From: Phytohabitans sp036906915
GTDB taxonomy: Bacteria > Actinomycetota > Actinomycetes > Mycobacteriales > Micromonosporaceae
Reading direction: 5' to 3'
DNA: 64,000 nucleotides
Assembly (NCBI RefSeq): GCF_036906915.1
Contig: NZ_JBAKHX010000031.1
Span: 21,007-85,006, forward strand
Under the pieces are notes generated by a model. The model saw nothing but the letters and a program-made list of their open reading frames with translations. It was not told where the DNA came from and searched no databases. Both the position numbers and the translations under genes were made by a program. Positions 35,735 to 44,433 of the stretch are shown one piece after another (positions within the stretch are counted from its first letter, which is position 1; every line of letters starts with the position of its first letter).

Positions 35735-38261
35735 GCGCGAGCAGCTGGATCGCGGCGAGGCCGTACTGGGCGGCGTCGTTGGTGCTCACGAACGCCGCCT
35801 CGTCGACGGGCACGAGCACGCGCGCGCCGCCGACCCGGGTGAGTGTCCACTGTGGTTCGCGCTGCAACGGGTTGCGGTTGAGCTGGTCACCCTCGTCGAG
35901 GCGGAACTTGCGCCACGCGAGTTCGGCCAGCTCCGCGTCGCCGCTGCGGGCGGCGGCGTACGCGGCGAGACGGCTGTGGGCCTGTACGAGCGAGATGCCC
36001 CGCAGCGGCTGGCCGACCTCGGACTCCTGCTGCTGTGGCGAGGCGAGGTAGAGCCGGCAGTACTCCAGCCAGGCCTGTTCGAAATCGGGCAGGCCGAGGT
36101 CGAGATCGAGGAGCTCGGCGACGACCTCCGGCAGGCCGAAGACGGCGGACAGGTGGGAGACGCTGATGTCGTCGAGTGAGGTGTCGAAGCGGCCGGTACT
36201 CAGGTCGAGCCGGGCCTGGCCGGTGAGGAAGCCGTGCGGCAGCGCTCCGATGTCCGCCATCGTGCCGAGCAGGCGGTCGCGGGCGCGCTCGTCACCGTGT
36301 CGTTCCCAGCGGGTCAGCCAGGCGGCGGCCAGCGAACCCCAGTCGGTGCCGAGGCTTACCCAGAGGGCGTGCGGGTCGGGCACGTACGGGTCTGTGCGGA
36401 TCTTGCGGTGCGGGTCGATGACGGTGAGGGTCTTCTCGGGTTCGTCGAGCTCGTCGAGCAGGTCACCGGTGCGCTCGTCGGCCGTCAGGTAGTAGTGGAT
36501 CCGCCGGTACGCCGCGTTGGAGATGCGCAGCTGCTTGCAGCTGCATCCCCAGTGCTGCACGTTGTGGCGGGTGCCGAGGCCCTTCCACCGGCCGAGGTGG
36601 TAGACGTCGACCTCGCCGGTGTGCCGGGTCATCGCCTCGGCGAGCCGGAAGACCTCGGCCCGGCCGGTGCGCAGGTACTGGTACCAGAGCCACAGGTCGG
36701 GCGAGAGCTCCGAGTTGTCCCAGGCGTACCCGCCGACGTCGTAGCGCCAGGTGTGGCGGTCCGGGTCGTACGTGTGCATGACGTCGCCGTAGTCCCAGAA
36801 GCCGTACCAGCGGCGCTGTTCCCGTTGGCGCAGATAGTGGTCGACGAGGAAGTCGAGGCGGTCTTCGATGTCCTGGTGCCGCGGGTCGGGCAGGCTCCAG
36901 GTGCCGAACACCTTCGCCGCCAGCAGCGTTTCCGGTGAGGCGGCGAGCAGCCCGGGGGAGTCCAGCAGCCGCGCGTGCTCGGCGAGCGCGTCGTGCGACG
37001 GCGTGGCGTCGTGTACGCGCAGGGTGAGCTCGTGGGTGCGGGCGATCCCGTGCGGCGTGCCGAAGCCGGGTTCGTAGTCCTCGTAGGTGATTTCGAGGCC
37101 TTCGAGCTGCTCGGCGAACGTGTCCTGGCCCATGCCGTCGTGCCAGAACCGCAGGTCCATCGCCGGGGCGCTCGGCGACCACATCCACACCGTCGCCGTC
37201 GCCACGTCGGTTGCCGCGCTGCGGATGTCGAGCCGCGTCGGATGCAGCTTCCAGAAGTCGCGCAGGCCGAACCCGAGGCCGCCGCCGGTCGCGCCGCCGA
37301 CATACCCGTATCCCGGCGACCGCGTGCCGGAGGGGATGGTGACCCAGGCGTGGCCGGGCGCTGTGCGCTTGCGCAGTAGGAACCCGTCGGCGCTGTTCTG
37401 GTCCAGTGTGTAGTCGTTCCACTGTGGAATCAGGTGGAGCCGGTCGGACACTTCGGGATTCGGGATGTCGCCGATGGGGCGGCCGGCGACCTGGTCGGCG
37501 CGGGCCCGCTCGCCCGGGTCGCGGCGCAGGCCGGTCAGGCCGCGTACCGCTTCGGTGAGGAAGCCTTCCGGGCCGGCGAGCCGCACGTGCCGGTCGTGCG
37601 GTGCGTCGCGCATGACGACGTCGGCGCGCAGGCCCAGGCCGGCCAGGAAGTCCCGGTCGGGATCGCCGTCCCAGACGAACGTGTGGGTGACGCGCACGTC
37701 CGTGGCGCCGGCGTAGAAGTACAGCCGGACGCTGAACGGCAGCCAGTCGCCGTGCCGGCCGTCGAGGCGTACGACGGCGCGCACCGGCCCGTCCTGCTCG
37801 ACGGTGATCAGCTCGACCTCGGCGGTGGTGTGCCGCCGGTCGCGTGAACCGTCTTCGTCAGGACCGTCCTGGCGAAGGCTCACCAGTCGCACGTCGCGCA
37901 CGATCTGCCGGCCGGCGTACTCGATCGACGAAACGAGGTGCGGACGCCGCAGCGTCCACGTCACCGGCCCGGTGCGGACCTGGAAGCCGTCGCCGGATGG
38001 CGTGACCGTGACCGGCGTGGCGGGCGTGGCGGGCGCGCGCCCGGTGACCACCTGGTACGCGCCGGACGGGTCCTGCTGCGGGCCGATCGCGTGCGCCGAC
38101 CACTTGACCGAGCCGTCCGGCCAGGTGGCGGTGACCCAGCTCTGCAAGGGCGTGCCGTCGGCCAGCGCGAATGACGTATCCGCGCCGACCGCGCCGCGGG
38201 GCCACGGCTGACCCCAGGTGGTGCCTTGCCGTCGCGGCCCTTCCAGCCAGCGAACCGTCAC
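35721..38261 (-). CDS. Exo-rhamnogalacturonan lyase-like protein (PL26/PcRGLX type)
   Basis: An 846-residue protein without signal peptide. The N-terminus (RWLEGPRRQGTTWGQPWPRG, then PDGSVKWSAHAIGP) matches the RIFT-barrel domain of exo-rhamnogalacturonan lyases; a long central catalytic region with many Trp/His (LWLWYQYLRTGRAEV) and a C-terminal domain follow. The GTG at 38261 overlaps the permease stop by 4 bases, so it ends the importer operon. A cytoplasmic location makes sense if imported oligosaccharides are trimmed inside. Exact substrate (rhamnogalacturonan I fragments) is inferred from family and the YesL/YesU/Lpl context. Confidence 0.8.
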   Translation of the reverse strand: MTVRWLEGPRRQGTTWGQPWPRGAVGADTSFALADGTPLQSWVTATWPDGSVKWSAHAIGPQQDPSGAYQVVTGRAPATPATPVTVTPSGDGFQVRTGPVTWTLRRPHLVSSIEYAGRQIVRDVRLVSLRQDGPDEDGSRDRRHTTAEVELITVEQDGPVRAVVRLDGRHGDWLPFSVRLYFYAGATDVRVTHTFVWDGDPDRDFLAGLGLRADVVMRDAPHDRHVRLAGPEGFLTEAVRGLTGLRRDPGERARADQVAGRPIGDIPNPEVSDRLHLIPQWNDYTLDQNSADGFLLRKRTAPGHAWVTIPSGTRSPGYGYVGGATGGGLGFGLRDFWKLHPTRLDIRSAATDVATATVWMWSPSAPAMDLRFWHDGMGQDTFAEQLEGLEITYEDYEPGFGTPHGIARTHELTLRVHDATPSHDALAEHARLLDSPGLLAASPETLLAAKVFGTWSLPDPRHQDIEDRLDFLVDHYLRQREQRRWYGFWDYGDVMHTYDPDRHTWRYDVGGYAWDNSELSPDLWLWYQYLRTGRAEVFRLAEAMTRHTGEVDVYHLGRWKGLGTRHNVQHWGCSCKQLRISNAAYRRIHYYLTADERTGDLLDELDEPEKTLTVIDPHRKIRTDPYVPDPHALWVSLGTDWGSLAAAWLTRWERHGDERARDRLLGTMADIGALPHGFLTGQARLDLSTGRFDTSLDDISVSHLSAVFGLPEVVAELLDLDLGLPDFEQAWLEYCRLYLASPQQQESEVGQPLRGISLVQAHSRLAAYAAARSGDAELAELAWRKFRLDEGDQLNRNPLQREPQWTLTRVGGARVLVPVDEAAFVSTNDAAQYGLAAIQLLALIPR

Positions 38262-39175
38262 TCCTTGACCGACCCGATCAGGACACCCTTCGCGAAGTGC
38301 TTCTGCAGGAACGGGTACACCAGCAGGATCGGAAGCGTCGCGAGCACGATGACCGCGAACTTCAGGCCCTGTAGCGGGAAGGCCGCGCTCTCCAACTGGT
38401 TCAACACGTTCTCGGTGTCCGAGTTCGGCGCGGTGAGCTGGCGGACAAACACCTGCAGTGTCCACTTGCTCTCGTCGTTGATGTAGAGCAGGGGTGACAT
38501 GTAGTCATTCCAGATGGCGACCGCGTAGAACAGAGAGAACGTCGCGATGACGGGTTTGGACAGCGGCAGGACGATCCGCCAGAAGACGCCGAGCTCGTTG
38601 CAGCCATCGATCCGTGCCGCCTCTTCGAGGGCCTCCGGGAGCTCCTGGAAGAACGCCTTGACGATGAGCAGGTAGAAGGGGTTGATAGCCAGCGGCAGGA
38701 TCAGCGCCCAGTAGCTGTCGAGCAGCCCCAGCTCGCGTACCACCAGGTAGGTCGGGATCATGCCGCCGCTGAAGACCAGCGTGAAGAGGACCAGGTTGAT
38801 GAACAGGGTGCGGCCCGGCAGGTGCCGCTTCGACAGCGGGTACGCCATCGTGAGCGTGAGCCCCACCTGGATCAGCGTGCCGACGAGGGTTACCCCGATG
38901 GTGATCAGCAGCGCCCGGATGAACACGTCGGTGCCGAACATGTAGTCGTATGCGTCCGTGACGAACTTCTCCGGCCACAGGAAGAACGGCCGCGAGTCGA
39001 TCTCGTTCTCGGTGGCGAACGAGCCCGCGAGGACGTAGAGCAGCGGTAGCACGGTGGTCGCCCCGAGCAACAGCAGGACGAGGGCGTTCACGACGTCGAA
39101 GACCCGGCTGCCGACCGAATCGTAGTGCTGGACCGAGCGGCCGCGGCGCCCTGGGGTGGCCTTCATGAGTGCCAT
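38258..39175 (-). CDS. ABC transporter permease (LplC/YtcP-like)
   Basis: A 305-residue CUT1 permease. The EAA loop reads LEEAARIDGCNELGVFWRIVLP. About six membrane segments, starting at FDVVNALVLLLLGATTVLPLLYVLAG. The FATENEIDSRPFFLWPEKF loop is typical of the Lpl/Ytc subgroup, which imports acidic or complex plant-wall oligosaccharides in firmicutes. ATG 39175 with GGAGG; 13 bases behind the partner permease. Coupled by a 4-base overlap to the PL26-like gene. Confidence 0.92.
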   Translation of the reverse strand: MALMKATPGRRGRSVQHYDSVGSRVFDVVNALVLLLLGATTVLPLLYVLAGSFATENEIDSRPFFLWPEKFVTDAYDYMFGTDVFIRALLITIGVTLVGTLIQVGLTLTMAYPLSKRHLPGRTLFINLVLFTLVFSGGMIPTYLVVRELGLLDSYWALILPLAINPFYLLIVKAFFQELPEALEEAARIDGCNELGVFWRIVLPLSKPVIATFSLFYAVAIWNDYMSPLLYINDESKWTLQVFVRQLTAPNSDTENVLNQLESAAFPLQGLKFAVIVLATLPILLVYPFLQKHFAKGVLIGSVKE

Positions 39176-39188
39176 TTCCGGCGCCTCC

Positions 39189-40184
39189 TCAGTACAGTCC
39201 ACGCTGGCCGAGGCGCTTGGCCAGCCAGTTGGAGCCGACGATCAGGAATACACCGACCAGGCCCTTGAAGAGGCCGACCGCGGTGGAGTAGCTGAAGGCA
39301 CCCTGGGTGATGCCGACGTAGTACACGTACGTGTCGAAGACGTCGGCCGTTGTACGGTTCAGCGACGTCGTCATCAGCCAGATCTGCTCGAAGCCGGAGT
39401 CCATCAGGTTGCCGGACGTCAGGATGGCCATCACCACGATCGCCGGCCGGAGTGCCGGCAGCGTGATGTGCCAAAGCTGGCGCCATCGCCCGGCACCGTC
39501 GACCCGCGCCGCCTCGTACAGCTGGGTGTCCACACTGGCCAGCGCGGCGAGATAGATGATGGTCCCCCAGCCGGTCTGCTTCCACAGCAGCTGCAGGATG
39601 ATGATCGGCCGGAACCACTCCGACTGGGCCACATAGTCCTCGCGCTCCCCGCCGACGACGTCGTGGATGAGGCCGGCAAGCACGCCGAAGTCCGCCGAGA
39701 ACAGCAGGTACGTCAGCGATGCCACGATGGTCCAGGACAGGAAGTGCGGGATGTAGATCAGCGACTGGACCGAGCGCTTCACGATCCGGACGCGCATCTC
39801 GTTCAGCAGCAGCGCCACCACGATCGGCGCTGGGAAGACGAACACCACGATGAGCAGCGCCAGGATCAGCGTATTGCTCATCAGGCGGCCGAAGTCGGGG
39901 CCGGTGAACAGCGCCTCGAAGTGCCGGAGGCCCACCCACGGGCTGCCCGAGTACCCGAGGAAGGGTACGTAGTCCTTGAAGGCGATGTGCAGGCCGTACA
40001 TCGGCCAGTACTTGAAGACCAGGAAGTAGATCAGGCCTGGCAGCAGCATCAGGTACAGCCAGCGGTTTCGCAGCGCCATCGCGAGGCGGCGTCCGGGCGT
40101 CCTACGGATTCGGGCGCGCTGGGCCGGTGGCCGGGTCGCCTTCGGCGTTTCCGGCGCCACGCCGGGGACCAGGTCGGTGGCCAC
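39189..40184 (-). CDS. ABC transporter permease (LplB/YteP-like)
   Basis: A 331-residue CUT1 permease, partner of the downstream LplC-like protein. Landmarks: LMLLPGLIYFLVFKYWPMYGLHIAFKDY at the first helix (given by its ends) and the EAA loop LYEAARVDGAGRWRQLWH. A 40-residue basic N-terminal extension precedes it. Forms one importer with the binding lipoprotein encoded upstream; the ATPase is again missing locally. Confidence 0.92.
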   Translation of the reverse strand: MATDLVPGVAPETPKATRPPAQRARIRRTPGRRLAMALRNRWLYLMLLPGLIYFLVFKYWPMYGLHIAFKDYVPFLGYSGSPWVGLRHFEALFTGPDFGRLMSNTLILALLIVVFVFPAPIVVALLLNEMRVRIVKRSVQSLIYIPHFLSWTIVASLTYLLFSADFGVLAGLIHDVVGGEREDYVAQSEWFRPIIILQLLWKQTGWGTIIYLAALASVDTQLYEAARVDGAGRWRQLWHITLPALRPAIVVMAILTSGNLMDSGFEQIWLMTTSLNRTTADVFDTYVYYVGITQGAFSYSTAVGLFKGLVGVFLIVGSNWLAKRLGQRGLY

Positions 40185-40244
40185 AGCGGCCTCCCATCAG
40201 GGCGGGAGGGGGCCCGGCCGCCAGGCCGGGCCCCCTCGAGATCG

Positions 40245-41783
40245 TTACTTGGGCAGCTTGGAAACCAGGTCGTTGATCTCTTGTGCGACCTGGGTGCCGC
40301 CGCTGTCGTACCAGCGCTTGACCTCAGCGCGTAGCTGCTCCTCGGTGATCGTGCCGGACAGGTACTTGATCCGCGCGTCCGGGATGATCAGGTCGAGCGT
40401 CTGCCCCTTCTCGACCTGGGTTGGCGCGAGGACCGGGAGCGCCTCGTTGTGCACCGCCGTCTTGAGATCCTCCTGCATCAGCGTGTCCCGCAGGTCGTAC
40501 AGCTTCTGCTCGATCTCGTTGGGGTACTTAATGGGGTACTGTCCGAGGCCCACGCTGGCCCGGGTGCCGAGCTGGACGAACGCCTTGTCCACGTCGTTCT
40601 GGATGACCTTGACCGCCGGATCGTCCTGGTTGATCAGAGCGGCCTTACCGTCTTCCAGTTTGTAGTTACGGCCCTCGATGCCGTTGGTCAGCAGGGCCGA
40701 ACCCTCGTTGGACTGAAGCTTGTCCAGCGTCGTGAGAACCTCGTCGAGCTGCTCCTCGGTGCGGATCCGCTGCTTGGAGATGGCGAGGACGTCGAGGTAT
40801 CCGGTGAACGCGATGGAGAACTTCTGACCGTCGGACCGCTTCATGTTGCCGACCATCGCGACCTTGTCGAAGTCGTTCGGGTTCGCCTGCCGGAACCGGC
40901 CGGCCAGGTCGGTACCGCGGACGTTGACGTCGATGATGATGCCGCCCTTGCCCTGCACGAACGGGTCGTTCCAGCTCCCGGCGTCCAGCGTGGCGAAGTC
41001 CTTGTTGATCAGGCCCTCATCGACCCACTTCTTCATGAACCGGTTGGCCTGGTAGAACTCCTCGGTCGCGAACCCGGGCACGATCTTGCCATCGCGCTCG
41101 CCCCAGCCGTTGGGCGCGCCGAACCAGGTCTCCATCGTGTCGTACGGGCTGTTGCTGGCGTAGTTGCCAGGCCACTTCGGGATGATCAGGCCGTAGGTGT
41201 CCTTCTTGCCATTGCCGTCCGGGTCCCGCTCGGTGAACGCCTTGGCCATCTGGTACAACTCGTCCACCGTCTGCGGCTCCTGGAGGCCGAGTTTCGCTGC
41301 CCAGTCCTTGCGGTACACGATGGCCGACCGCAGCAGCGGCCGCACCCGGTAGATGCCGTAGATCTTGCCGTTGACCGATGAGTTGAGCGCCCTCCGCTCG
41401 TCGGCCGGTTTCAGGTTGGGATATTTGTCGAGCTTGTCGGTTAGATCCCAGAAGGCACCGGCCTCGGCGGCACGGACGAACGTCGGGCTCTTCTCGTTCG
41501 TAACGATCACGTCGGGGATGTTGTTCGACGCCAGCGTGACGTTGAGCTTGTCGGTGTAGTCCGCGTTGGGCACCCAGGTGATGTCGAGCTTCTTGCCGAT
41601 CACCTTCTGGATGGCCTGTTGCAGTTCGCCGTTCGGATCTGGCGCGGTGCCGAACAGCTTGGTCATCACCGTGATCGAGTCGAAGGAGGCCGCTTTCTCC
41701 TCCTCACCGCAGGCCGCGACGGTCAGGGCGGTGCTCACGGCGAGCGCGGCGGCCGCGAAGCGTCGCAACTTCGGTATTTTCAT
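40245..41783 (-). CDS. Extracellular oligosaccharide-binding lipoprotein (LplA/YtcQ-like)
   Basis: A 512-residue family-1 binding protein, long as in the LplA/YtcQ group. Signal peptide with lipobox ALTVAAC (Cys25). Typical segments include DIPDVIVTNEKSP-like NNIPDVIVTNEKSP, SVNGKIYGIYRVRPL and DPDGNGKKDTYGL. First of the three importer genes and overlapping yesL by 4 bases, so the whole block 42454 to 35721 is one operon. Confidence 0.92.
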   Translation of the reverse strand: MKIPKLRRFAAAALAVSTALTVAACGEEEKAASFDSITVMTKLFGTAPDPNGELQQAIQKVIGKKLDITWVPNADYTDKLNVTLASNNIPDVIVTNEKSPTFVRAAEAGAFWDLTDKLDKYPNLKPADERRALNSSVNGKIYGIYRVRPLLRSAIVYRKDWAAKLGLQEPQTVDELYQMAKAFTERDPDGNGKKDTYGLIIPKWPGNYASNSPYDTMETWFGAPNGWGERDGKIVPGFATEEFYQANRFMKKWVDEGLINKDFATLDAGSWNDPFVQGKGGIIIDVNVRGTDLAGRFRQANPNDFDKVAMVGNMKRSDGQKFSIAFTGYLDVLAISKQRIRTEEQLDEVLTTLDKLQSNEGSALLTNGIEGRNYKLEDGKAALINQDDPAVKVIQNDVDKAFVQLGTRASVGLGQYPIKYPNEIEQKLYDLRDTLMQEDLKTAVHNEALPVLAPTQVEKGQTLDLIIPDARIKYLSGTITEEQLRAEVKRWYDSGGTQVAQEINDLVSKLPK

Positions 41784-42454
41784 GAGGTTCCTTTCGCGTG
41801 AAGTTTCGCCTCGTTTTCAGCAAAAAAGCGCAGGCAAAGCCAGGTGTCCAGCTGGATCCACCCGCCGATGGCGAGTACTAGGACCAGGAACGGGAACGTG
41901 GTGGCCACGTACACGACCGCTGTGAAGACGAACAGCAGCAGGACGGACGCGGCCGGGCGGGTGAGGGCGAACAGGGAGGCCTTGGGGAGCAGGTGCGGTG
42001 TGCGCAGGTCGTAGTGGACGGACATGGGCAGCGCGTACGCCGCGATCACGACCAGGATGCCCAGCGCCACGACGGTGGCCACCTGGGAGATCGAGCCGGC
42101 CGAGCCGAGGGACGCGAAGTAGAAGTAGTTGGTGACCAGCAGCGCCGCCGCCGCGACCAGCGGCAGGACCAGGACGCTGCCGCGCGTGAACTCGCGGCGG
42201 TAGACGGACACGAACGCGGGCCAAGAACGAAACGATTCACCCATGGCCCGGCGGCGGGCCAGCGTGTACGCCGCGACCGTGGCGGGGCCGACGCCGAGGA
42301 GCACGCCGCCCATTAGCGTAAACAGGATCCAGAGCAGGTTGAGCTTGGCCGCCCAGGCCACCTCGTCGGCCGCCTCGTACAGCTTGATCGCCCAGTTGGG
42401 CGAGGTCTTCGCGCCGGGTGGGGCGAAGATGGTGGGTGGAACTCGTCGCTGCAC
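41780..42454 (-). CDS. yesL: YesL-family (DUF624) membrane protein
   Basis: A 224-residue protein with about five or six hydrophobic helices. The N-terminal NLLWILFTLMGGVLLGVGPATVA and the ATTFPFLVLVLAIGGW region fit DUF624/YesL. In Bacillus subtilis yesL sits in the rhamnogalacturonan operon; its job is not established, though accessory roles with Lpl-type importers are assumed. First gene of the operon, overlapping the binding-protein start by 4 bases (ATGA). Confidence 0.85.
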   Translation of the reverse strand: MQRRVPPTIFAPPGAKTSPNWAIKLYEAADEVAWAAKLNLLWILFTLMGGVLLGVGPATVAAYTLARRRAMGESFRSWPAFVSVYRREFTRGSVLVLPLVAAAALLVTNYFYFASLGSAGSISQVATVVALGILVVIAAYALPMSVHYDLRTPHLLPKASLFALTRPAASVLLLFVFTAVVYVATTFPFLVLVLAIGGWIQLDTWLCLRFFAENEAKLHAKGTS

Positions 42455-42577
42455 CGGAGGCCTGCCTTGAGACGAGCGGGTTATGGGACGAACGTGTGGC
42501 GTGCGAGTTACGGCTTCAAAATGTGTGAGCGAACGTAGCTCTGAATCGTCTCAATGTCAACGGGTCCTGCGAGGACT

Positions 42578-43207
42578 TCAGCGTTCTGTGACCCGGAGGT
42601 TGGCGTACTCGCCGATCATCGGTGCCATCTGCCGGAAGCCGACCTTGCCGCCGGGTAGTGGGGAGTCGTCGCGCCAGCGGAACGAGACCAGGTCGGCGAT
42701 CTCGAACGTGACCTCACCACTGTGGACAGTAAGGCGCACGGCGTACGGGCCTTGCGCGTCGAGCACCGCGGGCAACGGATCCGGCCCCTGCGCGACCAGG
42801 TGGAAGCCGTAGCTCTTGCGCAGGTTGCAGGTGTGCAACTTTCGCTCCGAGGGCCACATCCGACGGAAATACGACACGTGGTAGGCGTCCAGGTCACCGT
42901 GGTGGTACTGCTCGTAGCGTCCCGTGCGCGGCGCCAGGTCGAACAGGTCCTCCCCCTGACGGCCCCGCGCGTGAAAGAAGAAGATGCACAGGCCGGGCTC
43001 GTGTATCGGCCAGAAGTCCCACTCCACCGTGACGTTCGGGCCGAAGTCCCGCGGGCACCACAGTACGACGTTGGCGTCCTGGCCGTCCTCGGGCGGGCGC
43101 AGGCTCTCCAGCCGCAACCGCCCTCTCGGGAACGACACCGCGCCGTCTCCCTCCAGCCGGAAGCCCTCCAGGTCCTCCGGTGAGCGGAGCGGGTTGTGGT
43201 ACGTCAT
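42578..43207 (-). CDS. yesU: YesU-family (DUF1961) protein
   Basis: A 209-residue cytoplasmic, all-beta protein (jelly-roll/concanavalin-like). Hallmarks: VEWDFWPIHEPGLCIFFFHARG, RYEQYHHGDLDAYHVSYFRR and LRKSYGFHLVAQGPDPLP (each a recognisable DUF1961 block, quoted by parts). Thought to act on rhamnogalacturonan breakdown products because of its genomic context in bacilli. It is 12 bases behind the LacI gene and thus in an operon with it, upstream of the yesL-importer operon. Confidence 0.82.
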   Translation of the reverse strand: MTYHNPLRSPEDLEGFRLEGDGAVSFPRGRLRLESLRPPEDGQDANVVLWCPRDFGPNVTVEWDFWPIHEPGLCIFFFHARGRQGEDLFDLAPRTGRYEQYHHGDLDAYHVSYFRRMWPSERKLHTCNLRKSYGFHLVAQGPDPLPAVLDAQGPYAVRLTVHSGEVTFEIADLVSFRWRDDSPLPGGKVGFRQMAPMIGEYANLRVTER

Positions 43208-43219
43208 GGTCCGGACTCC

Positions 43220-44260
43220 TCATCGCTGCCGGGTGGTGGCCCGCGCCACCAACTCCGGCGTGAACAACACCTGCTGATGCCGGTGATAGGGATTTGTCGC
43301 CTCGTCGATCAGCAGCTCAGCGGCCGTGCGCCCGAGCTGCCGCCGCGGTTGTCGCACCGACGTGAGGGGTACCGCGGCGGCAGCGGCGAAGTCGATGTCG
43401 TCGTAGCCGACGATGGCCAGGTCGTCTGGCACGCTGATCCCCAGGCTGACGCACTCCTGAAGCAGGCCGAGCGCCAGCAGGTCGTTGGCGCACACCGCCG
43501 CGGTCGGTCGTGTCCTGCGGGCCATACCGGCGATCCGCGCGCCCGCGCCGCGGCCCTCCGCGACGGTCAGCGCCTCGGTCTCCACCACCACCAGGTCCTC
43601 GCGGGACCGCCCGGCGGCCACCAGGGCGTGCCCGGCCCCCTCGCGCCGGTCGCGTACCTGCCCGATCCTCTCCGGACCGCCCACGAATGCGATCCGCTCG
43701 TGACCGAGGTCGAGCAGGTGGTCGGCCGCCAGGCGGCCGCCGAGCACGTCGTCGACCGCCACTGAGCAGCACCGGCCGCCCGCGACGGTGCGGTCGACGA
43801 TGACGACCGGGGTGCCGTGCAGAGCGAGGTCGTCCAGCGCGGGATCCTGCGGGTCCACCGGCGTTATCAGTACGCCCTGCACCCGCTGCTCCTTGAGCCG
43901 GGTGAGGTACGACCGCTCGCGCTCGGCCCGCTGGTCGCTGTTGCAGATGAACACCGCGAGGTCGACCGCCTCGGCGACGTCTTCGATGCCCTGCGCCACG
44001 TCGGTGAAGAATGGATTGGTCGCGTCGAGCATCACGTAGGCGAGCACCCGGCTCTGGCCGGCGCGCAGCTGGCGGGCGGACTCGTTTCGCACGAACCCGA
44101 GCTCGCGCATGGCCTGCTGGACCTTCGCCCTGGTGCGCCCGCTGACCCGTTCGGGACGGTTCAGGACGTTGGACACCGTACCCACCGACACGCCCGCCGC
44201 GGCGGCGACGTCCTTCACGCTCGCAGGCCGCGTGGCACCTCCAGCGGCCATCAACACCAT
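43220..44260 (-). CDS. LacI-family transcriptional regulator
   Basis: A 346-residue repressor. Helix-turn-helix SVKDVAAAAGVSVGTVSNVL with hinge helix ARQLRAGQSR, then a periplasmic-binding-like sensor (MLDATNPFFTDVAQGIED, YDDIDFAAAAAVPLTSVRQP). ATG 44260 with GAGGAG; the 16 codons further upstream are not protein-like. A TGAAACATTTCA repeat lies 41 bases upstream, a plausible autoregulatory operator. Likely controls the adjacent rhamnogalacturonan-type locus. Confidence 0.92.
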   Translation of the reverse strand: MVLMAAGGATRPASVKDVAAAAGVSVGTVSNVLNRPERVSGRTRAKVQQAMRELGFVRNESARQLRAGQSRVLAYVMLDATNPFFTDVAQGIEDVAEAVDLAVFICNSDQRAERERSYLTRLKEQRVQGVLITPVDPQDPALDDLALHGTPVVIVDRTVAGGRCCSVAVDDVLGGRLAADHLLDLGHERIAFVGGPERIGQVRDRREGAGHALVAAGRSREDLVVVETEALTVAEGRGAGARIAGMARRTRPTAAVCANDLLALGLLQECVSLGISVPDDLAIVGYDDIDFAAAAAVPLTSVRQPRRQLGRTAAELLIDEATNPYHRHQQVLFTPELVARATTRQR

Positions 44261-44300
44261 GCCGTCGCTCCTCGGTCCGCTCGGGAAAAGGCTGGCTAAT

Positions 44301-44312
44301 TGAAACATTTCA
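44301..44312. promoter_or_regulatory. LacI-type operator candidate
   Basis: TGAAA-CA-TTTCA, an inverted repeat in the lacI/phosphoesterase divergent region, 41 bases upstream of the LacI ATG. A weaker relative (core ACATTT on the minus strand) is seen at about 42518-42530 before yesL. Confidence 0.5.
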
Positions 44313-44433
44313 CAAGCGCGCCGTCACGTGGCTATCCCTCAGATCCCGCCGCGGGCCCGTCAGCGCCTGCCAGCAGCCGGCCACGAACGTCCGCTGACAG
44401 GTTTCCGCCGGCCGCGCCCGCGGGTACCGCGCA

